Of a stretch of DNA of 64,000 bases, positions 55,223-63,544 are shown one piece after another (within the stretch, counting starts at the first letter, position 1; each line of letters opens with the position of its first letter). Under the pieces are notes generated by a model. The model searched no databases. It saw only the letters and a list, made by a program, of their open reading frames with translations, and had not been told where the DNA came from. A program made the translations under genes and the position numbers. Where the stretch lies: positions 1 through 64,000 of the forward strand of contig CANIVU010000004.1 of the NCBI GenBank assembly GCA_947470805.1, read 5' to 3'. Source of the DNA: Acidobacteriota bacterium. GTDB taxonomy: Bacteria; Acidobacteriota; Terriglobia; Bryobacterales; Bryobacteraceae.

Positions 55223-57216
55223 AACGGATTGTTCTATTTCTCGGTATGTGCGTGCTGTATTCCCAGCCCGCGTTTTATGGACGGGAGTTGTTGGGGCGCG
55301 TAACCAACACGTCGGTGACCGTGAACGTGGCGCCGGTGAACGCGCTGGATTTCTATTTTGAGTACGGCACGACGCCGGGGAACTATACCGGCAAGACGGC
55401 GGCGGTGAGCACGCCGACGGCGACGCCGCTGCATGTGGTGATCGATAAGCTGCAGCCCGATACGCGGTACTACTACCGGCTGCGGTATCGCGACACGGGC
55501 ACAGCAACGTTTCTGGAGGGGGCGGAGCGGAGCTTCCGGACGCAGCGGCCGCGGGGCTCCACGTTTTCGTTCGCGATGCAGTTTGACCCGCATATGGACG
55601 AGAACTCCGATGGGGAGGTGTATAAGCTGACGCTGCGGAATCAACTGGCCGGTAATAACGATTTCCTGATCGACCTTGGGGACACGTTCATGTCCGACAA
55701 GCTGCAGCCGATCACGGAGCCGGCCATCCACGACCGCGTGAAGTTGATGCGTACCTATTACGACATCGTGGGCCATTCGCAGCCGATGTTTCTGAGCCTG
55801 GGGAATCATGAGGGCGAGTGGGGACGCAACCTGAATGGCACGGTGAACAATGTGGCGGTGTGGGATACGCTGCTGCGGAAGAAGTATTTTCCGAACCCGG
55901 TGCCGGGGGATTTCTTCAGCGGGGATACGAAAGTGGAACCGCTGGTTGGGGTGCGTGAAGCCTATTATTCGTTTGAGTGGGGCGATGCCCTGTTTGTGAT
56001 TCTGGACCCGTATTGGAACCGTCCGGTGGCGCCGGAAGCTGCCGGGGACTGGAGCCTGACGCTGGGGCGGACGCAGTATGACTGGCTGAAATCGACACTG
56101 GAGAGCAGCAAGGCCACGTACAAGTTTGTGTTTGCTCACAACCTGATCGGCGGGCGCGATTTGCAGGGCCCGATGCGGGGCGGGATTGAGACCGCGAAGT
56201 ATCTGGAGTGGGGCGGCGTGAACATGGACGACAGCTGGGGATTTGAGAAGGCGCGGCCGGGCTGGCCGATGCCGATTCATCAACTGTTGGTGGCCAACAA
56301 CGTGACCGCTTTTTTTCACGGCCACGATCATCTGTATGCCAAACAGGATCTGGACGGCGTGGTGTATCAGGAGGGGCCGCAGCCGAGCGCGCGGAACTTT
56401 AACTTGGGGACGCGCGGGATCGACTACAGCTACACGAATGGGACGGTGCTGGGCGGGACGGGCTACATCCGGGTGACGGTGAGCCCGAGCGAGATCAAAT
56501 CGGAATACATACAGACGTGGCTGCCGGCGCAGGAGACGGCGGCGCGGAAGAATGGGATGGTGGGCGATACGTGGACGCTGAAGGCGCGCACGACGAACGT
56601 GCGGGCGATTTCGGCGGCGAGTTATACGGGCGGGACGGTTGCGCCGGAATCGATTGTGGCGGCGTATGGGACAGGATTGGGGAATACGGTGATGGTGAAA
56701 GACTCGGCCGGGGTGGAGCGGAAAGCGGAGGTGCTGGCGGCGGCGGGGACGCAGGTCAACTTCGTGATTCCGGCCGGGACGAAGCCGGGGCGGGCGCAGT
56801 TGACGGTTGGGAGTTCGGTGGGTGACGTGCTGGTGGACGGCGTTGCGCCGGGACTGTTTTCGGCGAGCGCGGACGGGAAAGGAACGGCGGCGGCGGTTGT
56901 GCTGCGGGTGAAGGCGGATGGGAGCCAGTCGACGCAGTTGGCGACCTCGGTGATCGATCTGGGGCCGGCGACGGATGAGTTGTACTTGTCGCTGTACGGG
57001 ACGGGGCTGCGGTTGCGGCCATCGATCGAGGCCGTGTCGGCTACGATTGGGGGGCAGCGGGCGGACGTGTTGTACGCCGGGCCACAGCCGGCGTTCGCGG
57101 GGCTGGACCAGGTGAATCTGCGGATTCCGCGGACACTGGCGGGGCGCGGGGAGGTTCCGGTGGTTTTAAGCGTGGATGGGCATATTGCGAATACGGTGAC
57201 GGTCACGATCCGGTGA
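55219..57216 (+). CDS. Second secreted metallophosphoesterase with TIGR03437 C-terminus
   Basis: 665 residues, paralogue of the previous gene (ATGA overlap). Fn3-like part about 20-110. Metal motifs: FDPHMDEN (about 119), GDTFMSD (about 154), LGNHEGEW (about 194), FAHNLIG (about 313) and GHDHLYAK (about 370). TIGR03437 from about 460. The first motif reads DPH instead of DSH, both compatible with the DxH metal site. Two such enzymes in tandem suggest different substrates or partners. Confidence 0.88.
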   Translation: MKRIVLFLGMCVLYSQPAFYGRELLGRVTNTSVTVNVAPVNALDFYFEYGTTPGNYTGKTAAVSTPTATPLHVVIDKLQPDTRYYYRLRYRDTGTATFLEGAERSFRTQRPRGSTFSFAMQFDPHMDENSDGEVYKLTLRNQLAGNNDFLIDLGDTFMSDKLQPITEPAIHDRVKLMRTYYDIVGHSQPMFLSLGNHEGEWGRNLNGTVNNVAVWDTLLRKKYFPNPVPGDFFSGDTKVEPLVGVREAYYSFEWGDALFVILDPYWNRPVAPEAAGDWSLTLGRTQYDWLKSTLESSKATYKFVFAHNLIGGRDLQGPMRGGIETAKYLEWGGVNMDDSWGFEKARPGWPMPIHQLLVANNVTAFFHGHDHLYAKQDLDGVVYQEGPQPSARNFNLGTRGIDYSYTNGTVLGGTGYIRVTVSPSEIKSEYIQTWLPAQETAARKNGMVGDTWTLKARTTNVRAISAASYTGGTVAPESIVAAYGTGLGNTVMVKDSAGVERKAEVLAAAGTQVNFVIPAGTKPGRAQLTVGSSVGDVLVDGVAPGLFSASADGKGTAAAVVLRVKADGSQSTQLATSVIDLGPATDELYLSLYGTGLRLRPSIEAVSATIGGQRADVLYAGPQPAFAGLDQVNLRIPRTLAGRGEVPVVLSVDGHIANTVTVTIR

Positions 57217-58805
57217 TGCGACAGCTTCTTTTCATTCTCGTTGTTGGCGGGCTCGCGTTGCCGGCGCAGACGATTACGGTCGTGTCGGCGGCGAGTTACG
57301 CGGGGCCGGTGGCGCCGGGGTCGATTGCCTCCGGGTTTGCGCCGTTGTTGGCCACATCGGTCACGGTGACAGGCCGGAACGATGTGGCGCGGCCGGCATC
57401 GCTGTTTGCGGCTGCGAACGGGCAGGTGAATTTTCTGGTGCCGGCTGAAACGGCGACGGGGACGGCCACGGTGACGGCGCGGGATGCGGCCGGGGTGACC
57501 GTGACCGGGCGGGTGGAGGTTGCCACGGTGGCGCCGGCGCTGTTTACGGCCAACAACAGTGGCCGTGGGATTCCGGCTGCGCTGGTGCTGCGGGTTGCCG
57601 GGAATGGGGAACGAACCACGGCGGCCGTCGGTCCGGAGGCAATTGACCTGGCGGGCGAGATGTATCTGCTGTTGTTTGGCACCGGGATCCGTAACACGTC
57701 ACGCGGGGTGACGGCGACGGCGGCGGGAGAGACGATTCCGGTGTTGGGGGCGGTGGCGCAGGGCACGTTCGCCGGGTTGGACCAGGTGAACATCGGGCCG
57801 CTGCCGGCGGCGCTGCGGCGGCGGGACCAGATAGAAATTGCGCTGACGGTGGATGGGCAGGCGGCGAATCCGGTGACGGTTTCGGTGCTGTCTTCCAGCC
57901 CGGGGGCGTGGGTGCGGCGGCCGGATCTGCTGGAGCCGATTTCGGAGATGGCGGTGGCTGAGTTGGACGGGAAGATCTATGTGATCGGCGGGTATCCGTC
58001 GACACGTGTCAGTGTGCGGACGGTGCAGGTGTACGATCCGATTGCAGGGACGTGGAAGCTGGCGACGCCGCTGCCGGTGGCGCTGAATCATACGATGTCG
58101 ATCGCGGCGAACGGGAAGATTTACGTGATTGGCGGGCAGCCGGATGCGGGCGGGAATGGGCCGTTTGTGGACACGGTGTACGAGTACGATCCAGCAACAG
58201 CGGCTTGGCGCGCGCGGGCTCCGATGCCGACGGCGCGGGGCGGTGGCGCGGCGGCGGTGATTGACGGGAAGATCTACGTGGCCGGCGGGCGCCCGCCGCG
58301 CGGGAGCGATTTCGCGGTGTATGATCCGGTGGCCAATCGGTGGAACGTGCTGCCCGATCTGCCGGTGCAGCGGAATCACATTGGGGCGGCGGCTATCGGC
58401 GGCAAAGTCTATGTGGTGGGCGGGCGGTTTGAAGCCGGATTCCAGAGTGAGAAGACGGACCGGATGGATGTGTACGATCCGGTGGCGAACCGGTGGGCGG
58501 CGTCGACGCCGCTGCCGCGACCGCGCGGGGGCGTGAATGCCATTGCCGCGCTGGGCTGCTTGCATGTGTTCGGCGGGGAAGGGAACGACGACACTCCGAT
58601 GGGCGTGTTTCCCGATTACGACGTTTTCCATCCGGGGACCGGGAAGTGGACCAGTTTGGCTCCGATGCCGATTCCGGTGCACGGGGTGACCGGCGCGGCT
58701 TTTTTGAATGGTCTGATTCACCTGCCGGGTGGCGGCACCACCATTGGAGGCAGCAGCGGCACGGTGTTCCACCAGGCGTACCGTCCGGCGATTTCCTGCC
58801 AATAG
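57216..58805 (+). CDS. TIGR03437 module followed by Kelch propeller, secreted
   Basis: 529 residues from the ATG in the TGATG junction (a GTG one codon earlier is possible). Leader MRQLLFILVVGGLALPAQ. Unusually the TIGR03437 part is N-terminal (about 18-225: VVSAASYAGPVAPGS, LLLFGTGIRN, GLDQVNIGPLP). Residues about 235-520 form five or six Kelch repeats with GKIYVIGG (about 250), GKIYVIGGQPDAGG, GKIYVAGGRP, GKVYVVGGRF and LHVFGGEG. A binding propeller is inferred. It ends the six-gene run; the next gene converges. Confidence 0.85.
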   Translation: MRQLLFILVVGGLALPAQTITVVSAASYAGPVAPGSIASGFAPLLATSVTVTGRNDVARPASLFAAANGQVNFLVPAETATGTATVTARDAAGVTVTGRVEVATVAPALFTANNSGRGIPAALVLRVAGNGERTTAAVGPEAIDLAGEMYLLLFGTGIRNTSRGVTATAAGETIPVLGAVAQGTFAGLDQVNIGPLPAALRRRDQIEIALTVDGQAANPVTVSVLSSSPGAWVRRPDLLEPISEMAVAELDGKIYVIGGYPSTRVSVRTVQVYDPIAGTWKLATPLPVALNHTMSIAANGKIYVIGGQPDAGGNGPFVDTVYEYDPATAAWRARAPMPTARGGGAAAVIDGKIYVAGGRPPRGSDFAVYDPVANRWNVLPDLPVQRNHIGAAAIGGKVYVVGGRFEAGFQSEKTDRMDVYDPVANRWAASTPLPRPRGGVNAIAALGCLHVFGGEGNDDTPMGVFPDYDVFHPGTGKWTSLAPMPIPVHGVTGAAFLNGLIHLPGGGTTIGGSSGTVFHQAYRPAISCQ

Positions 58806-58823
58806 GCGGGACGGTGGTGAGGC

Positions 58824-59189
58824 CTAGTTGAGCGAGATCTGGCTGTAGAGAGCGGCGATCTGGTCGTCGATGCCGGAGAAGTCCATCCGGAGGTGGTACT
58901 GGAGGGTGTTGCGAAGTTCAAGCGACTGGAGGTTGGAGACGACGTATTCGTCGATGAAGCGCAGGAAGGTGTCGGTATTGGTAAAGTCGGCAAAGCCGGT
59001 GAGACTGCCGATGGTCGCTTCTAGGAAGGCGTTGTCGGGGGCCTGTAGGGGATCCGGATAGAGCGCTTTGAGGTTGTCGCACTGTTCGAAGTTGGAGGGT
59101 ATGGCCAGCTTCGTGGGGTCTTCGATGATATGGGCGAAGGCGGCCGGGATCAACGTCAGCCACAGGATTACAGAGAGCATGCATCGCAT
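58824..59189 (-). CDS. Small exported protein of unknown function
   Basis: 121 residues; leader MRCMLSVILWLTLIPAAFA, an alternative start three codons on. The mature part is acidic and helical (LKALYPDPLQAPDNAFLEAT, FLRFIDEYVVSNLQSLELRN) with no motif I recognise. It is the last gene of a minus-strand unit with the FecR-domain protein and is 63 bases from the Cys-rich gene. Confidence 0.55.
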   Translation of the reverse strand: MRCMLSVILWLTLIPAAFAHIIEDPTKLAIPSNFEQCDNLKALYPDPLQAPDNAFLEATIGSLTGFADFTNTDTFLRFIDEYVVSNLQSLELRNTLQYHLRMDFSGIDDQIAALYSQISLN

Positions 59190-59252
59190 ATTCCTATGCT
59201 GCGATGCGGGGGCGCAGGGGGCGATGGTCCCGGAGTTGGGATTACGCGGGAC

Positions 59253-59444
59253 TCAGGTTCTGGGCGAATCGTCCGGGGTTGGTACTGGGTCGCTGGTGAG
59301 CGGGCGTTCACAAGGGCAGCAGTCCGAACAGCGGCGGCAGCGACCGCAGCGGTGGGAGGTGCAGATGTCCTTGGTGCACCAGACACAGATCTGTATGGAC
59401 GGTTCGGCGCAGATAGAGCAGGTGAAATGGGCAGGTACGGTCAC
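59253..59444 (-). CDS. Small cysteine-rich zinc-binding protein
   Basis: 63 residues from a GTG that overlaps the stop of the 193-residue gene (GTGA). Eleven Cys in pairs and runs (CSIC, CVWC, CTSHRC, CRRC, CCPC), with His, fit a RING/B-box-like or double zinc-knuckle fold, unusual for an operon of exported proteins because it has no leader. A cytosolic zinc-binding adaptor or regulator is conceivable. Confidence 0.6.
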   Translation of the reverse strand: MTVPAHFTCSICAEPSIQICVWCTKDICTSHRCGRCRRCSDCCPCERPLTSDPVPTPDDSPRT

Positions 59445-60022
59445 TTACGATCCTTTGGCGGGGCGACTGGCTTCGGCTTGGCTGGAATGGCTGGGGGTTG
59501 CTTGACGATGATGCCGAGGCAGCGCTGGGCTTCGGACTCCATCACTTTGAGTTCGCCTTCTTTGGAGGTGGCGAGGTCGAGAGTGTATTGTTTGAGGCTC
59601 TCGTGGTTGGCGGAGTTCTCGTCGGCGATGCCGAGGAGGAGGTCGGCCAGGGCGGGATTCTGATAGCGGCGGACGCCGGAGGCGAGGGAGCCGAGATAGG
59701 TGTTGAGACCGTCGAGACGGAAGAGGGTGTCGAGAGCGTAGGAGAGGCGGGTGGGCTCTTTGGAGAGGCGGCCGGAGGAGTATTGGAGGCCTTCGATGGC
59801 GTTGCGGACGCTTTTCCACTGGGCCTGGTAGGCATCGGGAGCGCCTTTTTCCTTCCAGTCGGCCGGGTTGATCTGGTTGACGAGCGGTTCCAGTTTCTTG
59901 GCGTTGTTGACGAGGCTATCGAGCAGTTTGCGCGTCTCCCATTCCGGGGGAACACCGGCGGACTGCGCAGACAGGGATACCGCGGTCAGGCTGATTGACC
60001 AGAGAAGAGTGAGAACGCGCAT
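59441..60022 (-). CDS. Exported helical protein of unknown function
   Basis: 193 residues; leader MRVLTLLWSISLTAVSLSAQ. The mature part is helical (LLDSLVNNAKKLEPLVNQIN, AYQAQWKSVRNAIEGLQYSS), resembling cytochrome b562-like four-helix bundles, and ends in a Pro/Lys tail. No heme motif is seen. It starts 12 bases after the FecR gene and overlaps the Cys-rich gene, so all are cotranscribed. Confidence 0.6.
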   Translation of the reverse strand: MRVLTLLWSISLTAVSLSAQSAGVPPEWETRKLLDSLVNNAKKLEPLVNQINPADWKEKGAPDAYQAQWKSVRNAIEGLQYSSGRLSKEPTRLSYALDTLFRLDGLNTYLGSLASGVRRYQNPALADLLLGIADENSANHESLKQYTLDLATSKEGELKVMESEAQRCLGIIVKQPPAIPAKPKPVAPPKDRK

Positions 60023-60034
60023 ACCTCTATTGAA

Positions 60035-60829
60035 CTACTGCGGAGGAGGCGGCGGGGGAGGGGGAGGAGGCGGCGGAGGAGCGGTGCCACCGGTATCGCC
60101 GGGGAGACCGCCACCGCCGGGAGTCGGGGTGGTGGTGCCGCCGCCCGCGCCGCCGCGAGGCATCCGGTAGATGGCGGCGGAGGCCGCGTCGCTGGCCGTT
60201 TGCAGGGCGCGTTTGAGGGCGTTCCCTTTGTCGAAATTCGATTTGGCGATGGGCTGGGTTTTGTAAACCCGGAGATATTCGCCTTCGCTGAGAAGTTTCG
60301 GGGCGCTGGAAGGGATGAGCGCGTGGCGGACGGCGACGAGACCTTCTTCGACGAGGACCAGTGTGGTCGCGTCGGAGTCTTCAATCTGGACGTCGAAGAT
60401 CGTCCCGCGAACGGAGATGACCGCGGTGGGCGTGGTGACGCGATTGGGATTCGGCTGGCCGCCGAACTTCTGCACGTGGACCTTGACGCGACCGAGCATA
60501 AGATCGAGGAGATCTTTCCAATCGCCGGCGTTGTTGCGGAAGACGACGTGGGAGTTGGCGAAGACTTCGAACGTACTGCCATCGTTGACCTGGAACAGAG
60601 CGTACCCGGTGGGGCCGGTGACGATTTCCTGGCGTTTCTGGATCCAATCGCCAACATTCAGGACCCAGGGTTCGCGTGCCTTGAGGACGGACACCTGACC
60701 GGTGAGTTGGAGGACCTGCGCGGAGTACTGCTTTTCTTCCGGGAAGAGGTTAGGCAGCTGCGCGAACGCCGGGCACACGAAGAGCATGGCCGTGAGGGCG
60801 AATGTTCCTTGAGTGAGATTCCGGTGCAT
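60035..60829 (-). CDS. FecR-domain exported protein with polyproline tail
   Basis: 264 residues from ATG 60829 with AGGAA upstream; an in-frame start 9 codons earlier is less likely. Leader ends near CPAFA. The FecR domain (about 38-170) has GPTGYALFQVNDGSTFEVF and TTPTAVISVRGTIFDVQIED, the pattern of FecR/SLBB-linked surface sensors. The C-terminus is Gly/Thr/Pro-rich and ends in a run of about 14 prolines. FecR domains bind or sense envelope ligands; no sigma factor is adjacent, so a regulatory partner is missing here. First gene of a four-gene minus unit. Confidence 0.82.
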   Translation of the reverse strand: MHRNLTQGTFALTAMLFVCPAFAQLPNLFPEEKQYSAQVLQLTGQVSVLKAREPWVLNVGDWIQKRQEIVTGPTGYALFQVNDGSTFEVFANSHVVFRNNAGDWKDLLDLMLGRVKVHVQKFGGQPNPNRVTTPTAVISVRGTIFDVQIEDSDATTLVLVEEGLVAVRHALIPSSAPKLLSEGEYLRVYKTQPIAKSNFDKGNALKRALQTASDAASAAIYRMPRGGAGGGTTTPTPGGGGLPGDTGGTAPPPPPPPPPPPPPQ

Positions 60830-61002
60830 GATAGTTCCTGTGGGTAAGAACGCCATCCCATCCGCAGAGTTGCAGATCGGACAGAATACCGCGTCCTGAT
60901 TGTACCACTATAATTGCATAGCAAAAGTGGGTCCTTCTGGGATTTTTCTGAGTAAGGCCCATGGAATCAACAGTTTTTGGTGGCTTTGACCGATAGAATG
61001 GG

Positions 61003-61031
61003 GAGACAGTAGCCGTTTCAGCGGGTACAAT
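61003..61031 (+). promoter_or_regulatory. Candidate sigma-70-type promoter
   Basis: GAGACA (61003-61008) and TACAAT (61026-61031) with a 17-base spacer would start transcription about 48 bases before the ATG at 61086. Confidence 0.35.
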
Positions 61032-61062
61032 GGACGCAATAGCTGAGTCCGATTGTCCCAGT

Positions 61063-61074
61063 TGATACGTATCA
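61063..61074. promoter_or_regulatory. Perfect palindrome TGATACGTATCA, possible operator
   Basis: A 12-base perfect palindrome lies 11 bases ahead of the ATG at 61086 and downstream of the candidate promoter. Short, so chance cannot be excluded. Confidence 0.35.
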
Positions 61075-61085
61075 CTAACAAAACG

Positions 61086-62960
61086 ATGCCGAACGCGGTC
61101 CGGAAAATAGGGCTGATGGTCCTGCTGAGTGTGGCGGGCGGCGGACTTGCGCGCGCTGAATGGCGGCGCGTGGGGACGGCGGCGATGGACCTGCGATTGA
61201 GCGGGTTGGCGACGGGCCCGGTGGACGGGATTGGCTGGTCGGCGGATGGCGGGACGATTTTTGCGCGGACCGCGGTCGGGCGCTGGCTGGTGACGACGGA
61301 CGGGGAAACCTGGACGGCGGGCGCTGGGCGGCCCGTGGAGGGCGCGAGCGCGGTGGTGGACCGATTGCCGGAGCCGCGGGCGCGAGTGGTTGGCGCGGGA
61401 CGGTCCGGGTGGGCCTATGCGTATGGCGACCACGTGTGGCGGACGGAAGATAACGGCAAGAGCTGGCGGAACCTGACGCAATGGAAGCAGACTTCGCTTC
61501 TGGGTGGGCCGGCGAGCGAGGCGGCGGTGCGGCCGGGCGTTCCGGAGGAGATCGCGGTTTCGACGGCGACGGGTGTGTGGAAGTCGGCGGACGCGGGGAT
61601 CACCTGGGCGAGTCTGAACGGGAGCCTGCCGCAGTTGCCGGTGCGGCGGATTGTGAGTCTGCCGAAAGAGACATCCGGTTTGCGGGTGGCGATGATGGCG
61701 CCGACGACGATGACGCCGGCGGTTTTTGAGTGGGCTCCGGGGGAGAAGAGTGCCTGGCAGCCGGTGCCGGGGGATCTGGCGTTGGAGCAGGCGACGCGGG
61801 CGGCGTTGTCGCGGGAGTTTGGCGTGACGGTGACGGCGCTGGGGTATTCGGGTGACGTGGTTTATGCCGGGGCGGGGGACGGACGTATTTATGTCTCGCT
61901 GGACCGGGGGGCAACGTGGTTGCCGCCGGTGCAGAATCCGGGGGCGACTGTGGAGTCGTTCAGTTTAGATGTTCGGGAGCCGCGCCGGGCGGTGGTGAGT
62001 TTGCTGCGGCGAGAGGCTGGCCCGGTGGTGCTGCGGACGACGAATGGCGGGTTGATCTGGGACGATGTTTCGTCGAATTTGGGATTGGCGGCGGTGTATG
62101 GCGTGGCGGCGGATTTCGAATCGGGCGCGGTGTACGCGGCGACCGAGGCGGGGATCTATTGGACGACCACTGATTTGACGGCGATGGGGCCGGCGACGGC
62201 GTGGAAAAAGATGACTTCGCCCGTGGCCGATGCGCCGGTGTTTGACGTGAAATTGGACGCGCTGGGGCAGACGCTGTACGCGGCGGTTTATGGGTATGGG
62301 GTGTATGCGGAGACGTCGCCGCATCGGATGCGGGATTGGAAGATTGTGAGCGCGGCGGATTGGACGGCGCGGGCGGCGGCTCCCGGGGCGCTGTTAAGCG
62401 TGATGGGCGGCCGGGTGCAGAACGTGCGGGCGGGGGAGCGGCCGGTGACGGTGTTGAGCCGCGGGGAGCGGGAGACGCAGATTCAGTTGCCGTTTGATCT
62501 GGAAGGGTCGACAGTTTCGTTGTCGTTGGAGGCCGAGGGCGGATGGGTGCGGTCGAGCCTGCCGCTGGCGGTGGCGGCGCCGGCGATTCTGGTGGACCGC
62601 GATGGGACACCGATGGTGATGGACGGGGCGAACGGGGCATTAGTGGATGGTGGGAATCCGGCGCGGGCGGGGGCGTTGGTGCAGGTGCTGGTGAGCGGGT
62701 TGGGCCGGGTGACGCCGACGTGGCCGGCGGGGATGGCGGCGCCGATGGGCGAGTCGGCTCCGGCGGTGGTAGCGCAGGTGAAGGCGTATCTGGATGGGGC
62801 GGCGGTGGAGGTGGTTCGGGCGACGCTGGCGCCGGGATACATCGGGTATTATCTGGTGGAAGTGCGGTTGCCGGATGTGGTGAATAGCGGGGCGTCGGAG
62901 TTATTTTTGGAAGCTGGCAACTCTCTGACCAACAAAGTGCGTCTCTATACTGAACCGTGA
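61086..62960 (+). CDS. Secreted BNR/Ycf48-like propeller with TIGR03437-like C-terminus
   Basis: 624 residues from ATG 61086 (a TTG 11 codons earlier is possible). Leader about 1-25. Residues about 30-430 hold sialidase-type Asp-box/BNR units: TEDNGKSWRNL (about 120), SADAGITWASL (about 168), SLDRGATWLPP (about 277), TTNGGLIWDDVS (about 320). The C-terminal 200 residues match the later part of TIGR03437 (QIQLPFDLEG, LVQVLVSGLG, YYLVEVRLPDVV). Photosynthesis-type assembly factors and VPS10 share the propeller, but here a surface role is likelier. Divergent from the FecR unit. Confidence 0.75.
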   Translation: MPNAVRKIGLMVLLSVAGGGLARAEWRRVGTAAMDLRLSGLATGPVDGIGWSADGGTIFARTAVGRWLVTTDGETWTAGAGRPVEGASAVVDRLPEPRARVVGAGRSGWAYAYGDHVWRTEDNGKSWRNLTQWKQTSLLGGPASEAAVRPGVPEEIAVSTATGVWKSADAGITWASLNGSLPQLPVRRIVSLPKETSGLRVAMMAPTTMTPAVFEWAPGEKSAWQPVPGDLALEQATRAALSREFGVTVTALGYSGDVVYAGAGDGRIYVSLDRGATWLPPVQNPGATVESFSLDVREPRRAVVSLLRREAGPVVLRTTNGGLIWDDVSSNLGLAAVYGVAADFESGAVYAATEAGIYWTTTDLTAMGPATAWKKMTSPVADAPVFDVKLDALGQTLYAAVYGYGVYAETSPHRMRDWKIVSAADWTARAAAPGALLSVMGGRVQNVRAGERPVTVLSRGERETQIQLPFDLEGSTVSLSLEAEGGWVRSSLPLAVAAPAILVDRDGTPMVMDGANGALVDGGNPARAGALVQVLVSGLGRVTPTWPAGMAAPMGESAPAVVAQVKAYLDGAAVEVVRATLAPGYIGYYLVEVRLPDVVNSGASELFLEAGNSLTNKVRLYTEP

Positions 62961-62977
62961 GGAGTGAGGAGAGCGGA

Positions 62978-63517
62978 ATGAATCGACGCAAGATGTTGTT
63001 GGGTGGGTTGGGGATTGTGCCGTTGCTGGCGCAGGAGCCGAAGAAGGCTGAGAAGTTGGCGCCGTACTACCCGACGCCGAACGCGATTGTGGAGAAGATG
63101 CTGCAGTTGGGCGGGGCGAAGAAGGGCGAGAAGATGTTCGACCTGGGCAGCGGGGACGGACGGATTGTGATCATGGCGGCGGACAAGTTTGGCATGCACT
63201 CGGCGGGCGTGGAGTATGACAAGGACTTGTATTCGCAGAGTTCGGAGCGGATCCGGCGGATGGGGTTGAGTGAGAAAGCCAAGATCATTCACGGCGATTT
63301 GTTGCAGCAGGATTATACGGCGGCGGATTTGATTACGGTGTATTTGTTGCCGGTGTCGAATGAGAAGTTGCGGCCGTTATTGGAGAAGCAGTTGAAGAAG
63401 GGAGCGCGGGTGGTGGCGCACGATTTTGAGGTGGGCGGTTGGCGGCCGGATAAGACGGAAGTGATTGAGGATGACGGGGAAGGGCGGAGTCACACGCTGT
63501 ATTTGTATAAGCGGTAG
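62978..63517 (+). CDS. SAM-dependent methyltransferase with export-type leader
   Basis: 179 residues from ATG 62978 (GAGGAG upstream); an earlier GTG would add seven residues before the leader. The N-terminus NRRKMLLGGLGIVPLLAQ looks like a signal sequence. Motif I FDLGSGDGRIVIMAA (about 60-74), acidic motif II GVEYDKDLY and HGDLLQQDY (about 108) are class I. DLGSGDGRIV together with YYPTPNAIVEKML recalls the FAM173/ATPSCKMT lysine-methyltransferase group. Export of a SAM enzyme would be odd; the leader may be a membrane anchor. It follows the propeller gene by 17 bases. Confidence 0.7.
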   Translation: MNRRKMLLGGLGIVPLLAQEPKKAEKLAPYYPTPNAIVEKMLQLGGAKKGEKMFDLGSGDGRIVIMAADKFGMHSAGVEYDKDLYSQSSERIRRMGLSEKAKIIHGDLLQQDYTAADLITVYLLPVSNEKLRPLLEKQLKKGARVVAHDFEVGGWRPDKTEVIEDDGEGRSHTLYLYKR

Positions 63518-63544
63518 GTGGTGGGCTTTGGGGTAGGATGAAGC

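Noticed and set aside
60857-60920. TATAAT at 60909-60914 as a promoter
   Set aside because: No matching -35 element at 16-18 bases upstream and too far from a start codon on the + strand.
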